From the NCBI GenBank assembly GCA_014338405.1, contig JTDE01000027.1, positions 284,970 to 348,969 on the forward strand: a DNA stretch of 64,000 nt. The letters run 5' to 3'. Within the stretch, counting starts at the first letter, position 1, and the number at the start of each line of letters is the position of its first letter. Source of the DNA: Paragonimus skrjabini miyazakii. Lineage: Eukaryota > Platyhelminthes > Trematoda > Plagiorchiida > Troglotrematidae. A program made the position numbers and the translations under genes. Below are positions 48,288-60,100 of the stretch, in pieces. The notes below the pieces were generated by a model. It did no database searches. It had not been told where the DNA came from and saw only the letters and a program-made list of their open reading frames with translations.

Positions 48288-49760
48288 TTACTGTAAATGA
48301 AGAGGAACTGATAACTTAGTAGTAACTAGTGGTAATGTAGTGATTTGTGAGACCATGACAAAGTCTCCGGCGTTATACACACACTTCAACGCGGCAGTGA
48401 TAATCTTTTCAAAGGTGTTCATCAAACTGTCGTCTTTGAAGGTAAGTTTGATGTAGACAACCTTCACCACTCTATTTACCACAAGAGAAAGTTTATTCCA
48501 TTTCCGGATGAAACTTTCCGTGAAATTGTTAGCATGATGCACATCATGCAACACTATGTGCAATATTTCCTGGGAGCATATTCTTGACGCTTAGTAACAC
48601 AGCGTACGAACTAGTGACCTTCCAAACGTAACGAGAGTAAAACTTATGAAGTTTATGTATCATCCTCTCCATGTTGGTTCGCGGTACACTGGGCGTTTTG
48701 CAGATCCATCTAAACGTCATCTAACCAGGATGTCCAAAGAGGGCAGACTGTTCTCGACTTCGTTCTCGATCGTTACTGACAGACTTGGGTGGACTGGTTT
48801 GGAAGCTTGAATAGTTCTTTCTATTTGTTCCTTGTCTTGTCCGGCGAAGTATATACAGTCAACGTACCGATTGGACAGCTTCATTTTCTATAAGAGTGGA
48901 TGTACTGTCTGGTAAACATTAGCCATCAATACAGTTAGTACAAGGTCTAGTGGGCCCCTCATGCCTACACCATCTATTTGCTAAAAGCGTCTATCCGTGA
49001 AACAAAGTTTTACATTTTCGTTGTAGAGTAAAAATAAACGTTTCAAACAGTCAACAGGGAATGGAAGACAATTGAAGTTGGGTGGAAGGGAAGTGCACAT
49101 AAAAACGCTATCGTTTCGCCTAGTAGTATGTTTGTAAATAAAGAATTAACATCAATAGAACACAGCGTGTCTTTGACAACATTCATATTTACAATACGTG
49201 GTTTTAATTCAAAAGTGTCTGTCAGAGTATGCTCACATAGCTTTTGTCGAGAGGGTTTAAAAATCAACCGGACATTTTGCAAGCTCACGATAGGGCGAAT
49301 CGTTCATTACCAAAATGAGCCACCTAGGAGTACTCGATTTGTGAGTTTTAGGCAAACCATACAATTGTGGGGTCTTGGTACCTATAGGTATTAACACGCC
49401 GTATTGCTTCTCGTTGATATTCCTACGCATTAATAGTATCCGTAAGTCACGATGTATCTCTTTCTCCACTGACAGCACATCATCCATTTAGTCTGCAGGT
49501 CTGAATTTGCTAGAATCCGTGAGAATTTCCTTCTACCTTGTTCATGTGCTCTTGGTGACTCATTATAACACCACCGGCTTCTCTCTCTGGCTTCAGAATT
49601 GGAGTATTTTCATCTTTCTTCAGTTGTCAGATGACTTTCAAGTGTTTACGAGTTATACAGCACTTTTGTTTTATTAGGAAATAACGCAAGTTGTATGACA
49701 GATCAACTAACTTTCTTTCAGTCAACTGTCATTATAAGTTGATGTGGGAAACAAAACATT
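48288..49760 (-). pseudogene. Penelope-like element reverse transcriptase with linker
   Basis: The most complete RT of the window, reading downward from about 49760. N-terminal blocks are LTERKLVDLSYNLRYFL and, after a TGA, QLKKDENTPILKPEREAGGV (compare L.KD..I.I.KPDKG.GVV.M). The next frame (49487-49257) has YGLPKTHK, the PLE fingers signature. The next (49288-49043) has SIDVNSLFTNILLGETI, motif A. Then come QIDGVGMRGPLDLVLTVLMA (compare QLDGVAMGSPLGP.LAD.FM), the catalytic YVDC in place of YVDD near 48875, HPSLSVTIENEVENSLPSLD, and SVYREPTWRG-like sequence. The frame 48563-48288 ends with the linker VVYIKLTFKDDSLMNTFEKI. The GIY-YIG domain is absent. Frameshifts, stops and the YVDC change show it is dead. 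Confidence 0.85.
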
Positions 49761-49941
49761 AATCCGAGCACATAAATTCTGAAATTACGCATCCACCAGG
49801 CCTTTATTTGTGCTGTTGGGATATCTGAAAATTCAGTTTAATCAAGAGTGCTTTCTTCTGAGTTACTGATAACGCAACATACGAAATATTGAGAATATGG
49901 TTGGACACGTTTGCTATTATACGTTGGTGTGGCTGAAGGTG

Positions 49942-50255
49942 GAATTAACTCACCTGTTAATAAGTGACACTGGGTGAGAACAAAACACCCTTTCATCCAT
50001 CGCAAAGCACTCATCAACCACAGGTCAAAACATCAACATCGCGTCTTCGTTTAAGGTCTTGATGAGCGCTCGCAATTCACGAAATCTCAAGTATATCAAA
50101 GCATTGCTGATCAGGCTTTGAAAACCGGTTCCATGCGCACAGTAACAAGTGACTGTCATTCTTTGGTTGCCGTGCGTTTAGTTGTGAGTGCCACTCACGA
50201 TCCAGCCCGATTTGTACTTTTAATTATTTCACTTGAGTCTTGTAGTTTTGATTAC
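49942..50255 (+). repeat. PLE terminal repeat, right inverted arm
   Basis: Inverse of 47911-48213. It lies at the 5' side of the minus-strand PLE, so this element has its terminal repeat at both ends in opposite orientation, 3' ends outward. Inverted terminal repeats are one of the known PLE insertion forms. Confidence 0.8.
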
Positions 50256-51740
50256 ATGTTAGCTACACGTTTAAAGCTGAAGACAGTGTGATGATTTGTA
50301 TCGTATGAATATTCTATTAAAATGACTCAAAGGGACTCATTGTTGCTGAGCACATACTTTACTTCAACAGTGCTCAACGCAAAGCGTTAGATTTGGTCAT
50401 TATGCGTACGTTAACAATTTCTGGATCACATTAAAGGCACAAACCTTATTGAATCACCAGTGGAGTGTCCCGCTTACCATTGTGTGTCTGAAAATGGTCA
50501 CAGATATGTTTCAAACATCCATGCAAATCAGGAGTCGCTAAAGTAGCTTGATATCTTGCGGGCTAATGAAAGTATTTTCTTGTTCACCAGCCGATTCCAT
50601 AAGCGTTCGGAATGTCGCATTACCTGAGAAAAGTGAACCATTTTTTTGATTATCACAAGCTACTCACACTCATTATTTGAGTGGAACACGCAGCTCCCTT
50701 GAACAAGTTGAAACAACTTGTGTTCGGACATTTCATTTTATTCAACTGAAAACTTTCTGTCGTTCAGTATTGAGACTTTTTCCACACTTCCAAACATTGT
50801 TGAGAATTTTACGACTTGAGTTACCCCAAAAATAAGGTGGATGCGTGTCATGTGTTGAATTTACGTCGAACGTAAAATTCTTCCCCAAAGCTAGTCACGG
50901 TGTATATTAAACCACCAAAAAGCAACATGACAAAAAGTTGTCTGTCGCAAAGTACCGGAAGTAGATCTCACTTCTATTCAGCTTCACGTGTAGTATTTTT
51001 GTATTCAACCTAATATACTCCTAAACACACAGCTTACGTGTGCATTTGGTTGGTCAGGTTCAGGGCATAGCGATACAGAAAACAAAACTTCGTATGGAAG
51101 AGTTAACACAAAGGCATTTGAACAATTTCAGTAAATGTTCGTGACACCTGCACAACAGAACTATTTAGTATCAATTCGATTCGAGATTACAATATAACCA
51201 AACTACTAAAGCTGATATGAAAAATGTTTGCAATTTCAGTTGTTTCGTTTAAAGTAAGTAGCAACAATAATACGTTATTTCTTGACTTGTCTATAAGGCG
51301 CAATGAGCTGAACGTGATAAGTTCCTGAAGTATTATGGCGAAGTAACAGTCCAGTTCGATATACACAATAATTCACTGAACAAGGGAGAGTTTTATTAGG
51401 GTAGAAAATTCTCGTTTCTTACAAAATAGTTAATGTATAGATAAAACAAACTCTTATCCAGAATGAACTTAAGAAGACAAGCAAACATTTGTATATCAAA
51501 CGATTTCTGTTTGAACTGATTTCGCTACTTCCTATGCACTTCAGAAATGAAAATGACAAAATATGCATAAAATCCTCAATTACGGAGAGTGTTCTGGCTA
51601 ATTATGGAAAACTCCATGAGCGCTACATTTCTTTCGCACACACAATGGTAGTTTCAATTGTTTAATAGCAGTTGCTTCAGCAAAGTGGGGTAGCCTTTTT
51701 TCCGGTGTGTGAGGATGACTGAGAATGTCGGCGGATTGCC
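50256..51740. other. No recognisable feature
   Basis: Nothing matched. A short self-complementary string, AATTTACG-TCGAA-CGTAAAATT type, lies near 50860. Confidence 0.4.
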
Positions 51741-52980
51741 AATCCCGTGATTTGTCCAGAAAACGTGACCCGCAGTGGATGAAGCCGCTAATGAAATATC
51801 GCTTCTTATCCCGCTGTCTTTATCAGAACATCTATTACACTTGTGTTCAGTTCCAATTTCAAAAGAAACGTTTCACACAACTCGATGAAGTGGCTATGGG
51901 AAGTGTTCTGGGTCAAATCCTCGCGGACATTTTCGCTGGCCATATAGAAATTAAAATGGATCAACATGTTGTGAAGATCGCGGTTTATTATGGGTATGTA
52001 GACAACACTATCATAATCGCCGACGACAAAAACAGGTCAGTACGTTAGGGAAAGAACTGCGTTGAAGTCACGAAAATCTATGATGTACAATGGAGTTAGA
52101 ACAGGATAGTTGCCTGCCGTTTATGAATGTATTGATCCAAAACGGAGCTGTTGGCACCGTGAGACGCTCGGTCTACCGAAAGTCTGCTTGGACAGGACAG
52201 TACTTGCACCACGATAGTTTGTCAAAGTTTAGCACAAACAGAGTTTACTAAGGACATTATTCGACCGAGCTTAGAAAATCTGTACGAAGAGTATCATCAA
52301 CTTGAAGACATTAAAAACAAACAGCTACTCACAGTGGTTAATAAGACGATTCAGCAAACCACAGTTCAACAGCCAACACGTCCATTTAGCTGAAACAAAG
52401 GCTGCACTCTTTCGACTTCATTTCAGGAACGGTGATGTATGCTTACTCTTGAAAAGTCGACTAGTTTCTGTCATAAGACAAGTTTTCTACGCGGCTAAAG
52501 TAGTCCTCAGTTTTGAGGACACTAGAATGCCAATGCCCGCCATCAAGGACCACCTAACTCTCCCTCTCATCTCACACTGCGTGTACCAATATGCGTGTGA
52601 GTGCAGTTCAACCTACATAGGAATGATGGAGAGGCAGATGCAAGTGGGTGTGCAACCGCTTCAGTCAACCCGCTGAAAATTGTTTAGATGAGGTCACAGG
52701 TCATTTACACAAGACAAGCGCTTTATCCATTGCACATACTTGTTAGGATACAGCGAAATCAGTTCAAACCGAGATTATGCAATACATTGGTATTAGCTTG
52801 TCTTTTCTAGTTAATACATATGTTACAGGATTGGATCGAATAGGACTCAATTTAACAAGACGTATCTGTGAACTAATGATCAGGACCATGCAAGGATCGT
52901 TTGCTGAAGTGAATCACCATCGTGTTTCGCCATCAGTGAACTCGCACGGCATTAGAGAATGTTTGAAAAATTAAATGGAA
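51741..52980 (+). pseudogene. Penelope-like element: RT palm, linker and start of GIY-YIG
   Basis: A plus-strand PLE distinct from its neighbour. The frame to 52048 has QLDEVAMGSVLGQILADIFA (compare QLDGVAMGSPLGPLLAD.FM) and GYVDNTIII (catalytic YVDD changed to YVDN). A shifted frame follows with EQDSCLPFMNVLIQNGAVG and RRSVYRKSAWTGQYLHHDSL. The frame 52302-52676 carries FRNGDVCLLLKSRLVSVIRQ and KDHLTLPLISHCVYQYACEC, then SSTYIGMMERQMQ. That is the PLE linker and the GIY-YIG start with an intact YIG. Beyond about 52680 the coding signal fades; a 65-codon frame at 52777-52974 is uncertain. 5' truncated inside the RT. A weak hammerhead-like string (CTGATGGCTCGAAAGCGTC, 53048-53066) lies downstream. 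Confidence 0.8.
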
Positions 52981-53699
52981 ATGAGAAGGGATTGGAAAAT
53001 TCAAAACGGGACCAGTAAAATTAACGACGACCAAGTGGTACTCACCTGATGGCTCGAAAGCGTCTAAAGGAGGGAAGCCAATGAAATACATTGTCTACAG
53101 ACAGTTTCAAATATCATGAGGAAGACTAGTTCGGATAATAATTAGTTCAGAGTTAGGCGTGGGAGGCAGAAAAATAGGAAATAATCGTGTAAACATTAAT
53201 AAACAATCTACCATTTATTAGTTAATTTCAAAAGCTATTACGCAGTAGTAATCTTTGTGTATTATTCAGTCAACCATATGACGCTTTAGGGAATTTTGCT
53301 ATGGTGTAATTCATCTGACTTGCAGCGAATACGCTTTTAGTGTACGGATATGGTAAGTCTGGAACGATTGACCGGCCATTGTTGTGACTGTGTCATGAGT
53401 GATCGAAGTCAAGCACAGGATTGATACATATTCGGGTTTCCTACCGATTGTTTACATAACTTGGTCGTTAGAACCTCTGAAACAGAATGAATGCACGCTC
53501 GGAAACACACGGTTGATATTTTTGCCTGTTCTGTGACTCAGTACAGGAGTTTCAAAATTCCCTATGGATCCTGCAAATTTCAAATGGGTGGCTAACACCT
53601 CCTCTAAAATAAAGATGTGAAATTTTGATGGTTAGACTAAACTGCCTACTATCTGAGGCAGGCATTACTGATAAGTAGTTTGATAATTTGATAGTTCGA
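52981..53699. other. No gene recognised
   Basis: Contains the weak hammerhead-like string at 53048-53066: CTGATG, then GAAA, then GTC, with stem II absent. Nothing else was recognised. Confidence 0.35.
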
Positions 53700-53880
53700 T
53701 AATTTAAACACCCAGTTTCGGAAATTCTTGACTTTGGCTGGACTTGACGCGGTGGTAGAAAAAGCATATACATATGTGGCATGTTCTCTACTAGCTGAGC
53801 TACGGAAGTGTCACAATATATGCAGAAATTTCACCTCCGAACTCAGTTACCCATTAATTAGTTTAGAATGAAGATTACAC
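53700..53880 (-). repeat. SINE-2 copy (minus strand)
   Basis: Read on the minus strand: TGGGTAACTGAG, GGTGAAATTTC, then the A box in TTCCGTAGCTCAGCTAGTAG (about 53806-53787) and a decayed B box GTCAAGTCCAGCC near 53745. The order and spacing match the SINE-2 copy at 17220-17350. Confidence 0.65.
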
Positions 53881-56800
53881 AACGATTTATAATAGGGGCG
53901 GAAAGTATACATGGGCAAAGAGGGATTGCAAATAGGCCAACTGTTCTGTTATTTTGCTACAGTTCGTTTAATGACCGATTTTATGTGATTATATATAGCC
54001 ATATATCCCTGGCTCGCAGTGAACTTAGCATGGATATTTGTCACGACAGATAACCTGTTTGTGTGTGACTCGCTTGCTTGCCCAGCTTTCTGATGTGGAT
54101 TACAATTAATACAAAACAACCTAAAGGCAAATAGAAACTGCAGATATTCTCCTCTCAGTTTTGACCGTATTCTGCCCACTTTCAACGATCATTAGTCAAA
54201 TTTGTAGACATTGTCAGAACCACAGTGCACTTGTAACAGTTTCGTTAATGTTCATCATTGCGATGCAGCAAAACGGAATGAACCTACACAGTAGAATGTA
54301 ATACATAGCTATATTCTCTACACCAATTGTTCAGTGAAAAGGAGAGAGTACATGTTTAAACACGATTCGCACCAACTGTCATCTTAGACTCGATTTGTTC
54401 AAAATGTATGCCAATCACTGTTAAGCGTATTAGTTCGAATACATCATACTTCACACTCATTTGTTAGGTGTGCCTATGCGAACAAAAAATGATGAAATTA
54501 ACTCCAGACGAACAGCTCAACCTCTCCATTGACTTAAATTGCCTACATTTTATTGATATATACTTTTCACACTGATGACTAGAATTGTATTGATCAGTGG
54601 TCTGAGCACGCGATTTTGCAAGCTGGTAATGACATTTCGAATGTACTCGTCCGTTACGACGTAATATCACTGCAAAACACAAAATCTTTGGGACACTAGG
54701 CAAATTTAAACTCGTTTACACATTCCGGCACATTGCTTATAAATCCTAGGCTGGACGGAGATTAGAGAGGGTAGTTTTTGTACACACAAAGAGTAGTGTC
54801 TATTCTCATCATAAAGATGTCCACGTGTGAAGTTAATCAAATCGGAAGTCTCCAATGATCTCAGGTGAGACAAACTTTTACGCTTTTACCAAGGAGGCTG
54901 AGTACTCACAATGTCTAACTCACGTACGAATTAGTCATCATTTTTGAAAATCTGAGTTTGGAAGGGAAGGCACATCCAACGAAATTGTATGATCTGAGGA
55001 TATGGAGACAAACTAGTCCCTCTACAGTAAGTGTTTACATGCAACGTACATTTGTATCAGTCAGCAGTGTGAATTTAAACCGTACAGAAAACTAAAGGTT
55101 TTTCCCTGTTTTCTTGTTTTGACTTCATTACAGACCTCAGTCACCGTTTTCAATTACTAACCAACCGCAGGCGAAGGCGCTGAGTGATCGTCTGACCAAG
55201 GCAGCATAACCTAAGTGTAGACAAGGAATTGATATTTGTTGCGTTACAAGCAGAGTTTATAACGGTTCAACCAAATTTCAGAACAAAATTATAGCCTAAT
55301 TAATTATCTCAGCTAAAGTGGTCGTTTTTTATAAATCTCCTATGACCCCTAGTTCAGCTTGCCGGGTCGGCATTGCCGGAAGAAGCTAGGAACATTTGCG
55401 TAACATACACAGTTGTGTGTTAGTGATTAGGTGCCAGACGAGTTCGGTTTATAATGCAACAAGTTACGTTAACTTAAATCAATAAATTTGCTCTTTTTAT
55501 ACGAGAATCAAGAGACTTATCAAAACAACAGTGACCTGACGACTAGTCAAACACAAGATCCATACATTTTTGATTAACTAGTAGAGTTCTAAGTGAAGAC
55601 TGATAAAAAATAGTTCACAAATCAGACATTAGACTACAGTCTTGTTCTTCGCTGAGTTATCATTTATCTTGGAGGAACATCATCCACGAAATTTTATGAA
55701 TGTGTGCTTTTGATGAGCGAGTCGTAAGGGAGATAACAAATGCACATTTTTGAAAAGGGAGATTGACATGCTACAGAATAGAAGCGTTCCTTTACATCAT
55801 TGTGGACTATGGGACTTCGGTGAGCATCAGAAAAGAAATCCTAAGTGAAGTGGGTTTAAGGTGCAGTTTTCAAGATTTGTTCATGAACGATTAATACGGA
55901 GTCTACAGTAATCCAAAAAGTGTACAAATCAACGCCAAACGTTGAACAAGTCTTGGCTAGCAAATTGTGTTTTTACTCATTTAATCTGTGGACCAAAAGT
56001 TCGGCAAACAAGGCATTTGTAAAGTCTTTTAAGATTATGCAAGAAGGGATTGTCTGTCACCCGAGTAGCGAAACATTCGTGTATGCGGGTTCACTGTACG
56101 GTGGTATTAAACATGCAAACCCGATCATCAGTTAATGCAGTGACGGAAAAATAACTGTTCTTTATCTGATTGAAAAAGGTCTTCAAACGATTACGTATTT
56201 ATGAGAGAATATGTGAACAGATAAACCCTCCAGAAGATACTAAAAACTCCAAAACACAAAAGTTTTCGTACATAAACAGTCAGATTCTAGTTCAGATAGC
56301 AAAGTGAAGGTGAACTGCCCTGCCCAAAGTATACATAGAGAACAGCAAAACATTAACGAAGTCTGTGTAAAACGCATAATCTCACAGCTCAGTGCATTGG
56401 GATGAAAACTCACCCATCTGGCATACAATCGATTTACGCGTAGTTTCGTTTGCTAACGTAACATTTCAGCTGTCCAGTCGATATAGGGGTGATGCTTTCA
56501 ACTCACGGAATCGATCAACGCTTTTAAGATCGTTTAAACACAGAAGTGTTCTGATTAAGTATGTGAATATACTGTTTCCCTTCCATTCATATACTTCACT
56601 GTATGCTAAAGTCCATGGCAGACTGTCTGATAGTATCACCATTGAGAGCCGTCGCCTATGTTGTCTACTCGTGTCATTTCTGATCAATTTTATCACAGAC
56701 TCAATAAGTTAGGACTGAGTACCATACTTACAGAACGCCGGTATGGGTCTCTTATTCAGTGAAGGACTGATCTTGGTTATGCTGACTAAAAGATGTCACT

Positions 56801-58949
56801 GTTTGACAGTTTTCATGCAGTATGGATGATGGCTAACACTATTTTACGCTCTGTCAAACATTTTGGAATGTACGTCAAAACATCATATTGCAAAATATTT
56901 CTGCAATATTGTTGTGTTCACGTTGCTTTAGCGATGGATAATGGCAATACTAGTGATGTTAACTGGCTTGTACAAGTTAGAAGTTACAAGCCGTTGTTTT
57001 CTTGACCTCGGCCATGTTATTCATTCTCTTAGATCGTTTGCTTTGAGTAAAATGCAATGAGGTAAGACAGCAGATACCTGACAATCAGTGTCAGACGATT
57101 CCCAATGTTCACTTATCAAGTATGAACACACTAAGATTGTTAGGCAAAGTGCTGAAGGTGCGCGGTAATGCTCTGCTATTTCTGTCAGTGTCACAGCCGA
57201 CTGACTTGAGATGGGACGTGAACAAATGATGATTCAGCGTCGAAAAGTTAAGTTCTCCTTCACGGAGTTAATCGATGTTGATTGCGTTCAGTTCCCAGGT
57301 TGCGAGCCCTGCAACAAGCAGCGACCGGGTTTAGATCCTCTAGGTATAACCCATAAAAAAAGTACGATTAATTACAAAATACGCATTTGGTGTCATCGAG
57401 CCATGACATGTGGCTGTAGCAGGCTGGGATAGAAAAGTCAGTCGTACAAGCTATCTTTTTTCTTTTGCACTGTACTGTCTTCGACAAAGTACCCTATAAA
57501 ATACACCGGTTGCAAGGGGACATTCTAAGCAACCGTCAGTGGCTCTGTTTACTGAGACGTTTACGCGCGATCTTTCAAACGAAACGTTTCAGTCGCTTAC
57601 TTAGCACTTTGGTTGCTTACTCGGCGAAGGTTATAGCAAACCTTCGACTTATACAACTCGTCGTCACCGTGATTGGACTTGCTAACCCTGAGAGAATTAG
57701 TTGAATCCTGTTATCAGTTGTTTATCAACTGGAGACACCGTTGATGTTTTCAGAATCAAAGGCTGTTTATCCAGTATTTAATGAAAGTGAAGCATTGTAA
57801 GCAATGCATTTTACCGCGTCTGCCTGCAAACGAGTATAAGAATTAGGTAAGCCAATACGCCTGCCTCTCACGTTTCAATGATAGCCACTTTCTGGAGCGC
57901 ACTCAAAAAGATATGACAGATAACCCATCGAAACTTCATGAGGACGAAATTACGTTGAAACCTATGCTGTTCGTTGAAAAAATTGGGGTTGCTTTCTTGA
58001 AAACTTGGGAATTCCACCCTATGACGGGAACGTATACAAAGTAAGTAACGTTGGTTCCTTAGCCACAGATCGAACGCCTAATAAATGGAAGACAAATTGT
58101 GTGCTGAAGCAAAATGATGACACCAAAATTGTATTTGAGTGCACTTTTTACTAAAAAACCGGAAGAAACTAGATCTATTTATTTCGTCGATCGTGTCATC
58201 CACTGAAGCTTCCGAAAGCCATATACTATCCGAGTTCCGAGTGATGCATCTCTTTGATTTCAACTATATCGCAGGAGACCGTATTCTGTTTTACAAAGGA
58301 GGCAAATGTCCTGCTATCTAAGCCTCCAACTGAGCTTATTTTGTATTAAATTAAAGTGAACCTTTCAAAATGTGTTTACCGCTTCCATCATAAGTTCCCT
58401 CTTATCGACAAATGCAACCGCGGCGGGAAGCCATCGTATCAGGTAATGTGACATTTCCCCGTCTTCACTTACATAGGTCAGAGTCATACTGGGATGTAGT
58501 CAACTGTAGTACACTGATGTAGGAAAGCCATGTCAAGTTCCCTTATACAAATGTCAGTGGGACAGTAATAACAGCGTGATCTAAATGACCGTATGCAGTA
58601 GTTTGTATCCCCGGGATCACATTGGCTAGATCTAAAGAGAAGGTTTGTTCGTGGACTAAAAGATAGCGGACTGTTGTTTTGCCCTTTAGATGTTCAAAAG
58701 CAATAAACTTTAAGCATGAGACAATTGGCTAATTTTACTTTAAAATATTGACTATCACTAAACTGTTCGGAAAAGGTGGTCAGTAGTGGCAACTGACTGC
58801 ACTTATCGTTCAAGTGTTATTGGATTTATTGAAGTTCCTTCAGTACGTTTATCGTCCAATGTTTGATATGATGCTGAATGTTGAAATTGTTATTGCGTGA
58901 TCGGTTTGTATGTAGAAGGTCGATCTTGACTTTGTCTTCATTATGCTTT
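53881..58949. other. No recognisable feature over 5 kb
   Basis: Open frames up to 106 codons (56392-56712 plus) overlap frames on the other strand and are not recognised. A 73-codon Cys-containing frame at 57211-57432 is also unassigned. Confidence 0.4.
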
Positions 58950-59255
58950 TTGCTATAAGTGTATCATACAAGCCAGCCTTCTTTACTCTGATTGTCCGTT
59001 ACACTTGCGGACCAACTTTGGGGAAACCTGGTGACACCTGGGAACAGCATTCTTCCGAAGTAGGTGCTCCAGCAACACTCTTGTAAAATGAAAACAACAC
59101 AAACATGCATGAGACAAAGGCCAAGAAGTCATTCACACGACTTACACAAACGAAAATCAAAACGACGCCAACAACACAGCATCACGCTTACACACAATTC
59201 AAATTCAATCCGTGCATGCCTGATGGTTTCGACCGCACGTTACGATATGATCTGA
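58950..59255 (+). repeat. Unnamed dispersed repeat, copy 2
   Basis: Partner of 45835-46075: CAAGCCAGCC, TACTCTGATTGTCCGTTACA, GGTGACACCTGGG, ATTCTTCCGAAGTAGG, CAACAACACAGCATCACG, and the identical TGGTTTCGACCGCACGTTAC at 59224-59243. It carries roughly 45 extra bases in the middle (CATGCATGAG...CGACTTAC). Family unknown. Confidence 0.65.
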
Positions 59256-59727
59256 ACATTCATGATGAACTTCGTACCATAACTACAAGCATAAATTTCT
59301 TATAAATACCATTGTTTACCCATTAAAACTTTGTTATTTGGTATTGTTGGACATGCCGTCAACTCCAGCTATGCCCGATTGTTTTAATGAACCAATTCTG
59401 AATGTCTTTTTCTGTTCGATTATTTGAGTATCCTGTTAGTTAATGTTCAGTGGAAGAAACAGAGTTACCATCATAATGTTGTCAACAGTACCGCGTGAAT
59501 TCCAAACCCCCTGTTTGCTTTTCAGACGTTTTCTGAACATGAAAGCTACTCCCGTTAATTCGACCGTCTGACTCAGCGTTATTGGAAGTGCTGATCACAC
59601 GTGATTGAGTGGATTATCTTAAGTCTCAAAGCGCGATTTAACCTGGGCTGTTATTACAGTGGGGAAAACAAACGTCGCGGGATATATTACTTACCGGTTA
59701 ATAGTTCTTACCACCGGTCCCGAAGAT

Positions 59728-60100
59728 CACTCAACAAGCCAATGATTTGTGCGAATTTAGCTTGGCGTAAAGTTCTAGTCGGGAGGTCATCGATTCGAGT
59801 TAGCAGGACGGTTACCGNNNNNNNNNNNNNNNNNNNNNNNNNNNNNNNNNNNNNNNNNNNNNNNNNNNNNNNNNNNNNNNNNNNNNNNNNNNNNNNNNNN
59901 NNNNNNNNNNNNNNNNNGGCTGGGCGTCTTCACAGGACACTCCGATAAAATCTAACGTAAGGTCATAGATGTAGTGGTAGGCAAGTATGTCTCATGAAAT
60001 CGTGTTCCGAGTGGTCTATCTGTATGCTCTACTGATGAGTTCTTTTTCGAGAGAGACTGGGCGGATTCCGAGAGCAGTGATGTTCAATTCGGACTAACTC
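59728..60100 (+). repeat. HH-SINE copy interrupted by an assembly gap
   Basis: The 5' module is clear at about 59728-59817 (CTCAACAAGCCAATGATTTG, GTCATCGATTCGAGTTAGCA, GGACGGTTACCG). After the gap the head follows (AAGGTCATAGATGTAGTGGT, GTCTCATGAAATCGTG), then CTACTGATGAG at 60029-60039. The sequence then jumps to the tail (TTTCGAGAGAGACTGG, GTGATGTTCAA), so most of the hammerhead is deleted. The gap therefore probably hides only SINE head sequence. Confidence 0.65.
59818..59917. other. Assembly gap (100 N)
   Basis: Exactly 100 N. It lies inside an HH-SINE copy, consistent with assembly failure in a dispersed repeat. Confidence 0.99.

Noticed and set aside
49942..50255. Hammerhead in the large PLE arms (TTGATGAGCG...CACGAAA, and CTGATGAG near 48139)
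   Set aside because: No stem II with a G-C closing pair, and no stem I or III could be formed consistently in both arms.
53048..53066. Hammerhead-like CTGATGGCTCGAAAGCGTC after a PLE
   Set aside because: Stem II and the last core A are missing and the flanks do not pair. At best a remnant.
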